A stretch of DNA of 64,000 nt from positions 868,001-932,000 of the forward strand of contig NZ_PYAW01000003.1 of the NCBI RefSeq assembly GCF_003014755.1, given 5' to 3'. The position numbers and the translations under genes were made by a program. The notes below the pieces were generated by a model. That model saw nothing but the letters and a program-made list of their open reading frames with translations, did not search any database and was not told the origin of the DNA. Origin of the DNA: Chitinophaga niastensis. GTDB taxonomy: Bacteria > Bacteroidota > Bacteroidia > Chitinophagales > Chitinophagaceae. Positions 19,701-28,294 of the stretch are shown here, piece by piece; within the stretch, counting starts at the first letter, position 1; each line of letters begins with the position of its first letter.

Positions 19701-22700
19701 CTACACCCACATTCTTGTATGCACCACTCATCCCTTCATAGATCCAGGCAGCAGGATAATTAAAATTATATACGGGATCATTAAATTCATTTTGTATAGA
19801 TGTCAGCACCGGATCTCCTGTTTCAGTATCATATAAGAGATTATGCGTAACTACACGACTGCCTTTATCTATCACAACTACACTATCCAGTATACCATGC
19901 CTGTTGATAACTTTAGTTGCGGCTACTGAACGGAATGTATTTTCTTCCCGCTGAGGCAGGTGGATCATAGAAGGAAAAGTAAACGGCAATATACCCGCCA
20001 TGAAGAAATCACCATTAACGTTCAGGTTCACTCCATTGGTAAGAGATCGTTGTTCCCTCATATCCAGCATTAACTCCAGATCCTTACCTATCAGGCTCGT
20101 ATCAATAATACCTTTGGCAGAAATGGTTAGTGCCCTGTTATCAAGATGTTTTATTGCTGCCTGCTGATTATCTACTTTATAAAAATTCTCCGTATAGGTA
20201 ATCCAATGATCAGGATCTGTTTCTGCATATGATGCCTGTGAACGCATCTTTCCATTCATATCATTCAATTCTATCTTAAACCCTTGTGAGATCGTCAGGA
20301 AATGTCGTGCATTAATCTTCAATAAATTACCCAGGTCATTTTTGAACCTTTTCTTCGTATCTCCACTGATGGTAGTACGTTCTGTAATGGTTGGAAAATC
20401 TTTTGTTGTATAGAAGCAGGTTTCGTCAAAACCATTAACAGACCGGGTATTCTTTGCATTGATCGTTCTCACCCTTACCTTGCTGTATCCTACAGCCGGA
20501 GCAGGAAAGAAAGATTCTCCAAGAGGCTCTTCTGTATAACCAAGATTTACCGGTGCCAAAAGACTTACCTGTTCCAGGTATTCAACCGGCATGTGCCATG
20601 GATTCTCCTCTCCTCCCAGTGCAGGTTCATATGATGCAACACCGCTACTGATATTCAATGTATCACCATTGACAATTTTAGTAGTGGTATAATTATATTC
20701 CTTTCCATAAACCGATTCACGCTGACCAGACATCTTATTCCAATGATCGTAACTAAGAATATTTTTTACACGAAGTCCGCCACCATACTTTTTAAACACA
20801 GGGCTGTTCAATCTGGCCACAGAACGTGAGGTATCTATGTTCTGTGCCCACCCTCTCGGCCGGGCATTATCTTCAAATGAATGCAGTGTATTGGCTATAT
20901 TTTCTGCCTGCGTCAACAGCATTTTAACTCCGTCCACCATGCTGGGGTTATCCCCTACATCGGATCCGGGGTAGGCTTTGGATGGCAGGTTTAATTTAAG
21001 AAACTGAAAGGCCGCCTTTACCAATGGGCTGTTGCTTCCGCCTTCATTTCCCCTTTTATCAATACCCGACAATTTTACCCATATAGTATTACCATTATTG
21101 ATGTAACCATATCCTCCGTTTGCATCCAGCCTGGCATAACATGGCACAAATTCACTACCATCGCCAAATTTGTCGGATGGCATATTCACAAACAGCCGGA
21201 AGTATATTTTACTGATACCTTCCAGATAGCGGGCATATACCTCATCATTGGAATGCACCTGGTACGGTACATTAATAGCAACGTACATGTAATCTTCCGC
21301 AGGCAGCCCTCCATACATTCTGCCGGATATATCCTGCAGAGAAGAAGGTGCGTTTTTACTGAAGCCTGCTACCTTACACATCTGCATAGCACGCTTGTTC
21401 TGTACATATGCATAGTCATCACTTTCGTAATTGATCTTCAAACGGCCTCCTGATGGCATCACTATTGAATCGAGTGTCCATGCCGCAACATTGGCGGCTG
21501 CAACAGTGCTGTCCTGTAAAGCATAAGGGTAATCGGAGTTTGTAATCAGGTTAGCAGCCGTAGAGCCAGGGTTTTGCAAAGGATCCTTATAATTGCCCCA
21601 ACGATCATACTTACGTGCAGAATAAGAAGGATTCAGCTTATTATAATTGAATACATATGCATTCCTGCGGTTCTTGTCATTACCATTATAACTAAACCAT
21701 ATTCGCTTCAGGGTTAGTTTCCCTGTTCCGGCAGCGTTTCCCTGAAATCCATTAACACCAGTACATAATTCATAGGTGTAATCAAAGTGCACGGTTTTAA
21801 CTGGTGTAGCACCTGTATTATACTTCAGAAAATCAGCTTTGGTATAAAGGTCTATCTGATCAAGACGTTTAGCGCCACCATCGCTCTTAATTCCATTGGA
21901 GTCAATTTGTAACAGGTCTTTCCTGGGAGATAACCTGAATACAGCAATCATATTCTTTGATTCTATGGTGTTGAGATACCATAACTCCTTGGCACCAGAT
22001 ACATAACTACCCTTATCATCCCGGTAATCTGTTTTCATTCCTTCATTGTAGGTAGCGCTGTCATTATAGGGTGTACGCCACTTGAAAGGATTTGCAATAC
22101 CGGCCGTTTTGGTGTAGTTAAACCTGATCGCATTACCCGGGTCATCATCCGTAATACCATCACCCGTAATATCTGTATAATCAGGAGAAAGTATACCCGT
22201 CAACAGGAAAGAATGGGCATACGCCGGCATAAACTCTCCACTGTAATAATTATCATTTCCCTTATTATTATGTAATCCATCATCCTGGCCGGGTACGTAT
22301 TTAACCAGTCCTTCCGTATTATTACCATCCTGTTTGTCTACAGAAAAAGTAGCTTCCTTTTGCTGCAGGTTATATACAGGAATTCCATACACATACTTCC
22401 TCCCATCGCTGTTCAGCACATCTATTTCAGAGATGTGATCTGCTTTACGGAATGAGTTGATCCGCTTTTCACGCGACAATACATTATTAACGACAAACGT
22501 ATCAATGTTCTTGGTAAGGAAAAATTTATTTGCTGGAACCAGCTGGTAGTCCGGATTAGGGCCAAGGGCGTCCGACTTCCACTTCATAAGTAAGACTGCA
22601 TCACGGCCTGCATTATAATAATCCACACGCAAATTATACAGCTTGCCGCCCTCCATATTTACTTTCACCCATTGCGACTTCACACTGTGTGCTGACAGAT

Positions 22701-24912
22701 CACTATAAATGATCTCATCATTCATAAAAAACTGGAATCCATCATCTGTATCAAATTGAAACCAGTAAGTCCCGGATTGCGGTACTTTTAACCTGCCTGT
22801 ATACTTTGCTGAAAAATCATCGTTCAACCATTTTTGCCCCTGCTGGTAGTTCCGGTTAAAATCGTCATTATTATAAAAATCGAGTGCAGGCACCACTCTT
22901 TCAAAGGCCACGTTGTTAAAGTCTTTGTAGTCATAATAAGTGGCCTTCAGTCCATCTCCGTTGCCATAATATTCATCTACAAATTCTGACTTACAATTAT
23001 TGGTTCCATAATTATTCAGGCTATAGTTCTCTATATATTTGGACAAACCAACTTCACTGGCTTCTTTGGCAGTCAGATAAGAGATTGACTGTGTACGTTT
23101 TTCGCGGGCAGGTTTTACGACATTATTGCTGTTAAGTGTAATATCCGGTTGAGGCACCGCACCTTTGTAAGGCGTTAGCCTGTTGGTAGAAGTAATAGTA
23201 GATGAGAAACCATCCTGGTATAGTCTCGGCGTAACTACATTATCACCGCCCAATGCATCATAAAAAGAACTGGCATTGATCGTCTTTTCTCCGGGGTTTC
23301 TGAAATAGGAAGCTTCAAATGCTTTATCTGATTTCCTGAAGGCAACAATAGCTGCCAGCGGATTCTGATTGGCCCAAAGTGCCGACCTTGTAAAAGCCCT
23401 GGTATAATTAATATCCACACCTCCATGTACTATTTCACCAAAGCCTACGTCACCACTGAATCTCCTGGACTGATCACGGGTGGTAACCTCATGATCATAT
23501 ACATAACCGATGTCGTTACGGTAGGCCCTGAAACTTCCCCCCGTTCCTTCTCCCGAAATAGAAAATATATCATAACTGTAAGAAGGGACGGCAATATTTG
23601 GCACAGCCGGACTTTCGCGGTAAGGCACTTCTTTTTCGCGATTATAATCCAGCAATGCACTGAGGTTGTTAGCAGCTGACTGATAATTCAGATAACCAAA
23701 TGCAGGCAGACTTAAACGTTTATCTGCATCTGCAATAAATTGCCTGGTAACATATCCGCTTGCAAAGAAACTGGGATGCAATATCGTAATCACGCCTCCT
23801 ATCTTAAGTGTTACTGTGGTCATCTCATTTGTATAGGGTATACTGATAGTTGGCGTATATCCCGGATAAGCAAATGAAATATCAGACCCAAACACACTGC
23901 CGGTTCCTGTTTTATTTCCTGTTTTATCAGCCTTTTCTTTTTGTGCGTACTGACGAAGCCCACCAGAAAGTTGCAGCCCCTTCATCCCATATCTGGAGTT
24001 ATAGGAAGTGCCCACCGACAAACTTCCGCTATAGCCACCTTTCTCCTGTGCGTCTTTACTCGGAAATGAATAACCCAATGAAGGCGAAATAGTCAATCCT
24101 TCCTGGGAATTATTGGTGACAGATAATCCTCCGGTCAAGGATCCCGTACCTTTACTACCCGCATTGATACTGGCATTCATACTGGTTTCAAATCCCCATC
24201 CCTTGTAGGAATTCTTAAATATACCCAGACTTCCTCCCAGTGACAGGTTTATCGGGCTTCCACCTATTTCTATATCACCTCCGGCACTAACACCAACTGT
24301 TTTATTTTCCTTGATGGTCAGTTCTTTGGTGATAAAGTCTTTGCCATTGAAATCATCAGGAATACCACGCAGGTTCCTGGTAATGGTACCCGGATTAATA
24401 TTCCATCCAAGTCCAACCCAGCTGGCTTCCTGATCCATGTTTATCCCGCTGTTGTAACCAATTGTTACCGGATACCCGCCAACATCCAGCAAAGGAATGT
24501 TGTAATTAAAATCCCCGCTGAAGAGATCTACCATATTTTCATTTCCAGCCGAATGAAAAGCCTGCATCTCAGGCTGTGTAGGCCCTCCAAGATCAAGATG
24601 ATCTGACTGACCCTGAAAATGGTTGATACCCCCGGAGGTTTTAAGGGAGGTACTTCCGGCAACATCATTGACAGATAAACTTTTACCCGCTTTACCTGTA
24701 GCCGGTAATGCGACCGGCATATGAGGTTGGGTTTCTGAAATCATGGAAGCAGGCCGTATTGCATTGCTGCTTATATGCCGTTTATAAGATATTCCAACAA
24801 CAGGCAGGGAAGCCCCCAACAGCTGTGTAGGTATTACTACCTCGAGATAGATAACAGCAAGCATTAAACTTGCAAATATTTTCCTCCCTCTCGCTACTAA
24901 AGCCAGTATCAT
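13795..24912 (-). CDS. 3705-residue SpvB-like/PA14 surface protein with 26 DUF5977-like repeats
   Basis: The largest gene in the window. A signal-anchor-like N-terminus is followed by a SpvB/TcB-like entry segment (about 125-165: DLFSGDFNYNIPLLDVGG, SWVGLGWNINPGTITRN), a long beta-rich RHS-associated body, a PA14 domain at about 645-800 (GLKATYYDY, GTYWFQFDTDDGFQFFMND, LLMKWKSD), further RHS-like sequence to about 1890, then 26 tandem units of 64-65 residues to about 3570, and a unique 130-residue C-terminal domain rich in aromatic strands. Each unit has two cysteines (FTRNNC and NANGTC or equivalent), which fits the DUF5977 family and suggests a disulphide-stabilised stalk. It is the second RHS-like giant of the operon; its SpvB-type start next to a downstream RHS gene recalls the TcB/TcC pair of ABC toxins, though no TcA is present. 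No T9SS sorting domain is evident at the C-terminus. Confidence 0.85.
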   Translation of the reverse strand: MILALVARGRKIFASLMLAVIYLEVVIPTQLLGASLPVVGISYKRHISSNAIRPASMISETQPHMPVALPATGKAGKSLSVNDVAGSTSLKTSGGINHFQGQSDHLDLGGPTQPEMQAFHSAGNENMVDLFSGDFNYNIPLLDVGGYPVTIGYNSGINMDQEASWVGLGWNINPGTITRNLRGIPDDFNGKDFITKELTIKENKTVGVSAGGDIEIGGSPINLSLGGSLGIFKNSYKGWGFETSMNASINAGSKGTGSLTGGLSVTNNSQEGLTISPSLGYSFPSKDAQEKGGYSGSLSVGTSYNSRYGMKGLQLSGGLRQYAQKEKADKTGNKTGTGSVFGSDISFAYPGYTPTISIPYTNEMTTVTLKIGGVITILHPSFFASGYVTRQFIADADKRLSLPAFGYLNYQSAANNLSALLDYNREKEVPYRESPAVPNIAVPSYSYDIFSISGEGTGGSFRAYRNDIGYVYDHEVTTRDQSRRFSGDVGFGEIVHGGVDINYTRAFTRSALWANQNPLAAIVAFRKSDKAFEASYFRNPGEKTINASSFYDALGGDNVVTPRLYQDGFSSTITSTNRLTPYKGAVPQPDITLNSNNVVKPAREKRTQSISYLTAKEASEVGLSKYIENYSLNNYGTNNCKSEFVDEYYGNGDGLKATYYDYKDFNNVAFERVVPALDFYNNDDFNRNYQQGQKWLNDDFSAKYTGRLKVPQSGTYWFQFDTDDGFQFFMNDEIIYSDLSAHSVKSQWVKVNMEGGKLYNLRVDYYNAGRDAVLLMKWKSDALGPNPDYQLVPANKFFLTKNIDTFVVNNVLSREKRINSFRKADHISEIDVLNSDGRKYVYGIPVYNLQQKEATFSVDKQDGNNTEGLVKYVPGQDDGLHNNKGNDNYYSGEFMPAYAHSFLLTGILSPDYTDITGDGITDDDPGNAIRFNYTKTAGIANPFKWRTPYNDSATYNEGMKTDYRDDKGSYVSGAKELWYLNTIESKNMIAVFRLSPRKDLLQIDSNGIKSDGGAKRLDQIDLYTKADFLKYNTGATPVKTVHFDYTYELCTGVNGFQGNAAGTGKLTLKRIWFSYNGNDKNRRNAYVFNYNKLNPSYSARKYDRWGNYKDPLQNPGSTAANLITNSDYPYALQDSTVAAANVAAWTLDSIVMPSGGRLKINYESDDYAYVQNKRAMQMCKVAGFSKNAPSSLQDISGRMYGGLPAEDYMYVAINVPYQVHSNDEVYARYLEGISKIYFRLFVNMPSDKFGDGSEFVPCYARLDANGGYGYINNGNTIWVKLSGIDKRGNEGGSNSPLVKAAFQFLKLNLPSKAYPGSDVGDNPSMVDGVKMLLTQAENIANTLHSFEDNARPRGWAQNIDTSRSVARLNSPVFKKYGGGLRVKNILSYDHWNKMSGQRESVYGKEYNYTTTKIVNGDTLNISSGVASYEPALGGEENPWHMPVEYLEQVSLLAPVNLGYTEEPLGESFFPAPAVGYSKVRVRTINAKNTRSVNGFDETCFYTTKDFPTITERTTISGDTKKRFKNDLGNLLKINARHFLTISQGFKIELNDMNGKMRSQASYAETDPDHWITYTENFYKVDNQQAAIKHLDNRALTISAKGIIDTSLIGKDLELMLDMREQRSLTNGVNLNVNGDFFMAGILPFTFPSMIHLPQREENTFRSVAATKVINRHGILDSVVVIDKGSRVVTHNLLYDTETGDPVLTSIQNEFNDPVYNFNYPAAWIYEGMSGAYKNVGVVMDHIDIKEGRIINGLQGNANDYFFTGDELLVFSKRKVAGTECEPEIARWPAAYKVWVVNANMLKGSAPDIYFVNQDGSPLTGSDISLKITRSGRRNIAAGAGSVAMLRNPLVKNGNSYAFVLNDSSRIINASVTEFKEFWKVPDRKKAGVIIDTFRNEALSRTFTTYCGADGTGSSVVITVPAGTYKSVVSQAIVNEWASDYLDNNGQYLANQQGKCTYYNWELKAPFRKNDCGDSAIGSLVKYTIAAGTDSSNLSTADANSKAYNRLVAGGPGYANANGFCTWYNSAQTGIFIPNNCPTGARGLGVSYTVPAGKDSSVVSKAQADSLARIRLNIEGQAYANVQGICWYYSVLQSKTFTKNNCGQDGIASSVVYTVPAGADSSTVSQSAADNLALARLNLAGQAYANANGICTYYNVAQSGTFTRNNCTGGIGSTVTYTLPANTDSSNISIADANSKTMVKVNAGGQAYANANGTCKYYNVAQSGTFTRNNCTGGVGSTVTYTLPANTDSSAISVADANSKTLVKVNAGGQAYANANGICTYYNVAQSGTFTRNNCTGGVGSTVTYALPANTDSSNISIADANSKTLAKVNAGGQAYANANGICTYYNVVQSGTFTRNNCTGGIGSTVTYTLPANTDSSNISIADANSKTLAKVNVGGQAYANANGTCKYYNVAQSGTFTRNNCTGGVGSTVTYTLPANTDSSNISIADANSKTLAKVNAGGQAYANANGICIYYNTAQGGTFTRNNCTGGVGSTVTYTLPANTDSSNISIADANSKTLAKVNAGGQGYANANGICTYYNVAQSGTFTRNNCAGGVGSIVIYTLPANTDSSNISIADANSKTLVKVNAGGQAYANANGICTYYNTAQSGTFTRNNCTGGIGSTVTYTLPANTDSSNISIADANSKTMAKVNAGGQAYANVNGTCKYYNVAQSGTFTRNNCTGGVGSTVTYTLPANTDSSAISVADANSKTMAKVNAGGQAYANANGICTFYNVVKSQAFTRNNCAAGGTGSSVTYTVAAATYSSTISQADADAKATADITANGQAYANTNGTCTFYSVVKSQAFTRNNCAAGGTGSSVTYTVAAATYSSIVSQADADAKATADITANGQAYANTNGICTFYNVVKSQAFTRNNCAAGGTGSSITYTVAAATYSSIVSQADADAKATADITANGQAYANTNGTCTFYNIVKSQTFTRNNCAVGGTGSSVTYTVAAAAYNSTISQADADNKATADITANGQAYANTNGTCTFYNVVKSQAFTRNNCAASGTGSSVTYTVAAAKYSSTISQVDADTKATADITANGQAYANANGTCTFYNVVKSQAFTRNNCAAGGTGSSVTYTVAAAAYNSTISQADADSKATADITANGQANANTNGTCTFYNVVKSQAFTRNNCAAGGTGSSVTYTVAAATYSSTISQADADGKATADITANGQAYANANGTCTFYSVVKSQAFTRNNCAAGGTGSSVTYTVAAAKYSSTISQADADGKATADITANGQAYANANGTCTFYSVVKSQAFTRNNCAAGGTGSSVTYTVAAAAYNSTISQADADAKATADITANGQAYANTNGTCTFYNVVKSQAFTRNNCAAGGTGSSVTYTVAAAKYSSTISQADADAKATADITANGQAYANTNGTCTFYNVVKSQAFTRNNCAAGGTGSSVTYTVAAAKYSSTISQADADAKATADITANGQAYANTNGICTFYNVVKSQAFTRNNCAAGGTGSSVTYTVAAAKYSSTISQADADAKATADITANGQAYANTNGICTFYNAAKSQPFTKNNCAGGIGSTITYTVPAAKYSSIISQADADNKAQTDINSNGQAYANANGTCQAAYAKLSYPSYDYVTETNETENASYWRGDLVISFYSDAACTVPLSVTNLPIILNVTSKSESWDDASSGSYNSSTTPTTEAYTINGSSMLLKSSFNFTTNIDYRKWEGNMEVVPTEHYRLTYTFVIAPNSAFTVK
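14197..14370 (-). repeat. Final, diverged DUF5977-like unit (unit 26)
   Basis: The last unit starts QPFTKNNCAGG and resembles both array types: it has the shorter CAGGIGS turn of type A and the KYSS/SQADAD stretch of type B. It caps the array before the unique C-terminal domain. Confidence 0.75.
14371..16710 (-). repeat. Type B array: 12 tandem 195-bp repeats
   Basis: Twelve consecutive 65-codon units (QAFTRNNCAAGGTGSS type) fit the interval exactly (12 x 195 = 2340 bases). Units are nearly identical at protein and DNA level and vary mainly at one position group (ATYSS, AKYSS or AAYNS) and at ANTNGTC versus ANANGTC. Such homogeneity points to recent unequal crossing-over or gene conversion; unit number is likely to vary between strains and be hard to assemble from short reads. 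Confidence 0.92.
16711..18438 (-). repeat. Type A array: 9 tandem 192-bp repeats
   Basis: Nine consecutive 64-codon units (GTFTRNNCTGGVGS type) fit the interval exactly (9 x 192 = 1728 bases). The pair of units 5-6 and the pair 12-13 share the same sequence variants (GIG then GVG, CKYYN then the SSAISV variant), which indicates block duplication of more than one unit at a time. Confidence 0.92.
18439..19215 (-). repeat. Four diverged founder-like DUF5977 units (units 1-4)
   Basis: Four units at the N-terminal side of the array keep the Cys pair and the NGQ/GGxxYAN motif but differ strongly from each other (TFTTYCGADG, PFRKNDCGD, IFIPNNCPTG, TFTKNNCGQD). They look like old copies that escaped the homogenisation seen in the A and B arrays. 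Confidence 0.8.
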
Positions 24913-24956
24913 GTAAAATATATTTGTTAAGGTAAGGGCGTTGGATCAGGTATAGT

Positions 24957-26066
24957 TTATAACTCAGGGTTATATATAAATTTTATTTCCCAGTTCTCAG
25001 TTCGGCTGTTATACAAACGAAATACATACAGTTTTCCGGATGATAGTTTGCTCCCCCTATCGAGCGGAAGTGCTATCATATTGGTTCCTGGCTGCAGGGT
25101 TACGTTTCCATGGCGTACTACGCGGTTATTATCTTCAAGCGACAGTATTTCATACTTCGCTTTTTCATCTCCCGCATCATTCACATAACTGCATTTAACC
25201 GTGTTACCACAATTGATTACATTACCGCTACTACTTCTTTTAAGCTGTACATAAGCCGTCGGATCGTCGTGTAAAACCTTCCCGGGTTGCTTCATGTGGA
25301 AAGTCCAGGTATTTGTTTGTGCCGCAAACTGCCGTCCGTTATTGGAAGTTATCATCCATGCGTAGGTGATGCCGGTATCTAAAGCAGGAGCGCCTGCAGG
25401 ATAATTCATAAAAGGCTGATGCAAACCTGAGATACGGTAAACAGGGATATTAAGTTGTACAGCCTCCTCTGCAGACTGATTCTCATCTACCTCTACCAAT
25501 ACCAGGTCATAATTCAGATCGGTGAATAAATTAAGGGGCGTGGGAGGTATCCAGGTAAACTGAGGTAAAAAAGCATCCACCTGCGCGTTATTTATTGGTG
25601 TGTTCAGCATAGGTGGACTTACCGGTTCAACAGTAAAGTTCACACAATCCTCTGCCATCGGGCGCGCTGTTTTATCACCTGTTATCACAACACTATAACA
25701 AATAGTATAATTCCCCGGAGGCAGCAGTGCATTGTCCCGGCGATCAGCTACCGGCGAAAGATATTCATATTCTACAGGGCTCACATCTTTTAACTGTAGT
25801 TGTTTTGCTCCGGCAGGCAGCTGAATACTGCGGGAGATACCTGTTAACACAGGTTGTCCGCTACCTGCATCAGATAACCGTATCATCAGGGTTACGGCTA
25901 CAGGAGTAGTGTAGGAGTTTGTGAGTACCATATTCCACAACTGGGATTGCTGTATTATACCGGCAGGAGGTACCTGCACAGACATTACAACCTGGGCATA
26001 CAACTTCATGGATGAAAGGAGGCAAAATAGCAGTGCTCCAATCAATAGGGATTTAAATCGGTTCAT
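24957..26066 (-). CDS. Secreted protein with Ig/Fn3-like domains, RHS operon
   Basis: A 369-residue protein of no firmly recognised family. A signal peptide (to about residue 24, SSMKLYA) is followed by a beta-sandwich region (25-150: VVMSVQVPPAGIIQQSQLWNM, ending with LPPGNYTICYSV and CVNFTVEPV), then an Fn3-like region (155-260: FTWIPPTPLNL, ITYAWMITSNNGRQF, TWTFHM) and a C-terminal beta domain containing a Cys pair (INCGNTVKCSY). Its stop lies 44 bases before the giant SpvB/PA14 gene, and its start 5 bases after the barrel gene. It could be a periplasmic or surface adaptor between the barrel protein and the RHS giants; that is inference from gene order. Confidence 0.7.
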   Translation of the reverse strand: MNRFKSLLIGALLFCLLSSMKLYAQVVMSVQVPPAGIIQQSQLWNMVLTNSYTTPVAVTLMIRLSDAGSGQPVLTGISRSIQLPAGAKQLQLKDVSPVEYEYLSPVADRRDNALLPPGNYTICYSVVITGDKTARPMAEDCVNFTVEPVSPPMLNTPINNAQVDAFLPQFTWIPPTPLNLFTDLNYDLVLVEVDENQSAEEAVQLNIPVYRISGLHQPFMNYPAGAPALDTGITYAWMITSNNGRQFAAQTNTWTFHMKQPGKVLHDDPTAYVQLKRSSSGNVINCGNTVKCSYVNDAGDEKAKYEILSLEDNNRVVRHGNVTLQPGTNMIALPLDRGSKLSSGKLYVFRLYNSRTENWEIKFIYNPEL

Positions 26067-26071
26067 ATCTT

Positions 26072-28294
26072 TTAAAATATCCTGGTATAGGTTAATCTTC
26101 CTGTATTATTTGACACCAGCTGTTTGCCGGAGCCAGGTAAAAAACTTTTATCTGCGTGTAATGCAATCTCTCCCACATTAGGGATATGCATTCTCGAATT
26201 TCCCCCATATCCCCACTGTTGCAGGTTATAAACTGTTTGCCGGTTATATTTAAGGGCACCTCCGATCTCCAGCCAGGAGAGCGCCTTCCAGGATACCTCA
26301 CCGGTAACATTGTAAAGTGAATACTCCTGTGTCAGTGCAGCAGATGCCTGCCCTCCTAAAGTAAATTTTTCGAGGAAAACAGTATGACTGGCAAGTATGT
26401 TCCTGCTATTAAAATAAACAAAGGCGGTATCTGTTTTCCTGTTATAAAACCTGGAATACGTTAACATACTATTCATCATAGTCCCATGATATTTGTAAGT
26501 ATGTGTAGCCGTTCCCGTTAGCATATAAAAAAGGTTCTCGGTATAGTGAGTATCATCCAGCTTCACCAGTTGTGAAGACGGCTGATAACCCAGGTTTATC
26601 ACAGGCCAGTGGGGGATGCGTAAAGATACCTGCAGGCTCTTGAAAACAGTATTGCTTTCATAATTGGAAGGCTGGTAAAAAGTAGCGTAATCATTTTTTC
26701 TTATTGACCCTGTTACCAATAATCTTTGTCGAAAGAATGGCTGCTCCGCCTGTATATTCCAGGCTATCTGCCTTGATCCCGTGGTATAAAGACTGAATGA
26801 CTGGAAATTATTTCCCATCCACTTATACATACTGCTGATACGTGTTTGGCTACGATTGATCAAGGTGTTGAATGTAGCCGTGTAAGCTTCATTTGTATGC
26901 CCGGAAAAATTTAACATGCTGTTGAAATTACTTTCATTGTGTTCTTTCCTGGCATTAAACGGCAATGAAGATTTGGCCGCTTCTGTAATTAAAAAGGTGT
27001 TCTTCCCCAGCTTCCATTGCACTTCCAGTGCCATTCCCATCAAATGATTATCTACTGGCTGATCCTGTGTTATAGCATTAGCACCATATAATTGTTTTTT
27101 ACCGGTATAATAGGTAAGGAATACATGGTTATCTTCCTTCATCCCGATACCTCCACGTAAAAGATTGATATACTGAGGTGATCGCTGCTCTCTGACTATA
27201 AAATTACGGAAGCGATAATCGACTACCCCGCTTGCTACTGCCAGGTAATAAGAAGGATTATATTCTACCTGGACACCTGTAATACTTATATTCTTTGCAG
27301 TCAGCTCCGAATAATCTGCCATTGTTCTTCCAATACCAAAACTTCTGATAGCCAAAAGTGTACGAAAACCTTTTGGCAGTACACTGTCCGGAAGATTCAT
27401 GTCACCCAACGCATCAGATAATTCTTTGTTATTCCTGCTGTGTTGTAAAACATCCATCAGGTTAGCCTTTTGCCGGTTCATTTTTACAGCAAGTAACTCA
27501 TAACGCCTGTGCACCTTGTTTAATTCCTGCTCTAAAGAATCTATTTGCTGTTTATGTGCATCCACATCTGCCAACATTGCATGATACAATGAATCTTCCT
27601 TGTTTATTCCAGACACTTTTCCTGATAAAGAATCTCTTTTCGCAAGCAATGCCCGTTCCCTTGCTTCTATCAGGCGCTGTAACAAAGCTGGTGCATTCGC
27701 CTGGCTACTCAACCCGGATATCCGGTTATTTAATCTATCTGCATATTCCTTTAAAGTGTCCAGCTCTACCTGCTGTTTCATCTTCACTCTATTCCAGTTT
27801 TTTGCATTTGATAAGAGCAGGTTTTTAAAATCACGGTTAGTGTAGGAAAACCTCGCTCCTGTGAGGTTTCGGAACAAGGAAGAATTACCTGCCTGCGTAC
27901 TGAATGCTACCCTGAAAGGGTACCTGTTTTTGACAGTAACACTAAGATTTGTTTGTATGGTATGTTGATAAATATCCCTTTCAGTATACGGGGTATCCAC
28001 ATGTGATTGATAATAAAAATCATACAACACACTTCCTTTCACAGATAAAAATGGAACATGCGCAGGAACTTGCTGATGCTGTGTTTTCCTTATAAAAACA
28101 CGTACACCTGCAACATCTGTGGAGTCTGGCCTGGAATACAATGCAACTGGTACTCTTACCAATACTTTACAACCTCCATGTATAAAAAAATAGCCTGTAT
28201 CGAAGGCATTCTTGTCTCCTAAAGACAAACGCTGTCCTATCGCAGGTATTCCTGCAAAGAGGGTAACAATAAGGATAACAATGTATATTTTCAC
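26072..28294 (-). CDS. Coiled-coil plus outer-membrane beta-barrel protein, first gene of the RHS operon
   Basis: A 740-residue protein with a signal peptide (IVILIVTLFAGIPAIGQ), a beta-rich N-terminal domain (about 22-170), a coiled-coil segment (about 172-290, for example LNRISGLSSQ-type heptads and IDSLEQELNKVHRRYELL) and a C-terminal region (about 320-740) of alternating amphipathic strands with many aromatic ends, finishing LTYTRIF, as in outer-membrane barrels. I do not recognise a named family. As the promoter-proximal gene of the seven-gene run it is a candidate export pore or surface anchor for the giant proteins; the periplasmic coiled coil could be a docking arm. An alternative is a plain structural barrel unrelated to export. 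Confidence 0.7.
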   Translation of the reverse strand: MKIYIVILIVTLFAGIPAIGQRLSLGDKNAFDTGYFFIHGGCKVLVRVPVALYSRPDSTDVAGVRVFIRKTQHQQVPAHVPFLSVKGSVLYDFYYQSHVDTPYTERDIYQHTIQTNLSVTVKNRYPFRVAFSTQAGNSSLFRNLTGARFSYTNRDFKNLLLSNAKNWNRVKMKQQVELDTLKEYADRLNNRISGLSSQANAPALLQRLIEARERALLAKRDSLSGKVSGINKEDSLYHAMLADVDAHKQQIDSLEQELNKVHRRYELLAVKMNRQKANLMDVLQHSRNNKELSDALGDMNLPDSVLPKGFRTLLAIRSFGIGRTMADYSELTAKNISITGVQVEYNPSYYLAVASGVVDYRFRNFIVREQRSPQYINLLRGGIGMKEDNHVFLTYYTGKKQLYGANAITQDQPVDNHLMGMALEVQWKLGKNTFLITEAAKSSLPFNARKEHNESNFNSMLNFSGHTNEAYTATFNTLINRSQTRISSMYKWMGNNFQSFSLYTTGSRQIAWNIQAEQPFFRQRLLVTGSIRKNDYATFYQPSNYESNTVFKSLQVSLRIPHWPVINLGYQPSSQLVKLDDTHYTENLFYMLTGTATHTYKYHGTMMNSMLTYSRFYNRKTDTAFVYFNSRNILASHTVFLEKFTLGGQASAALTQEYSLYNVTGEVSWKALSWLEIGGALKYNRQTVYNLQQWGYGGNSRMHIPNVGEIALHADKSFLPGSGKQLVSNNTGRLTYTRIF

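Noticed and set aside
3284..24912. Full Tc (ABC) toxin complex
   Set aside because: There is no TcA-like pore protein, and the SpvB part is not fused to TcB middle domains that I recognise; only the analogy is kept.
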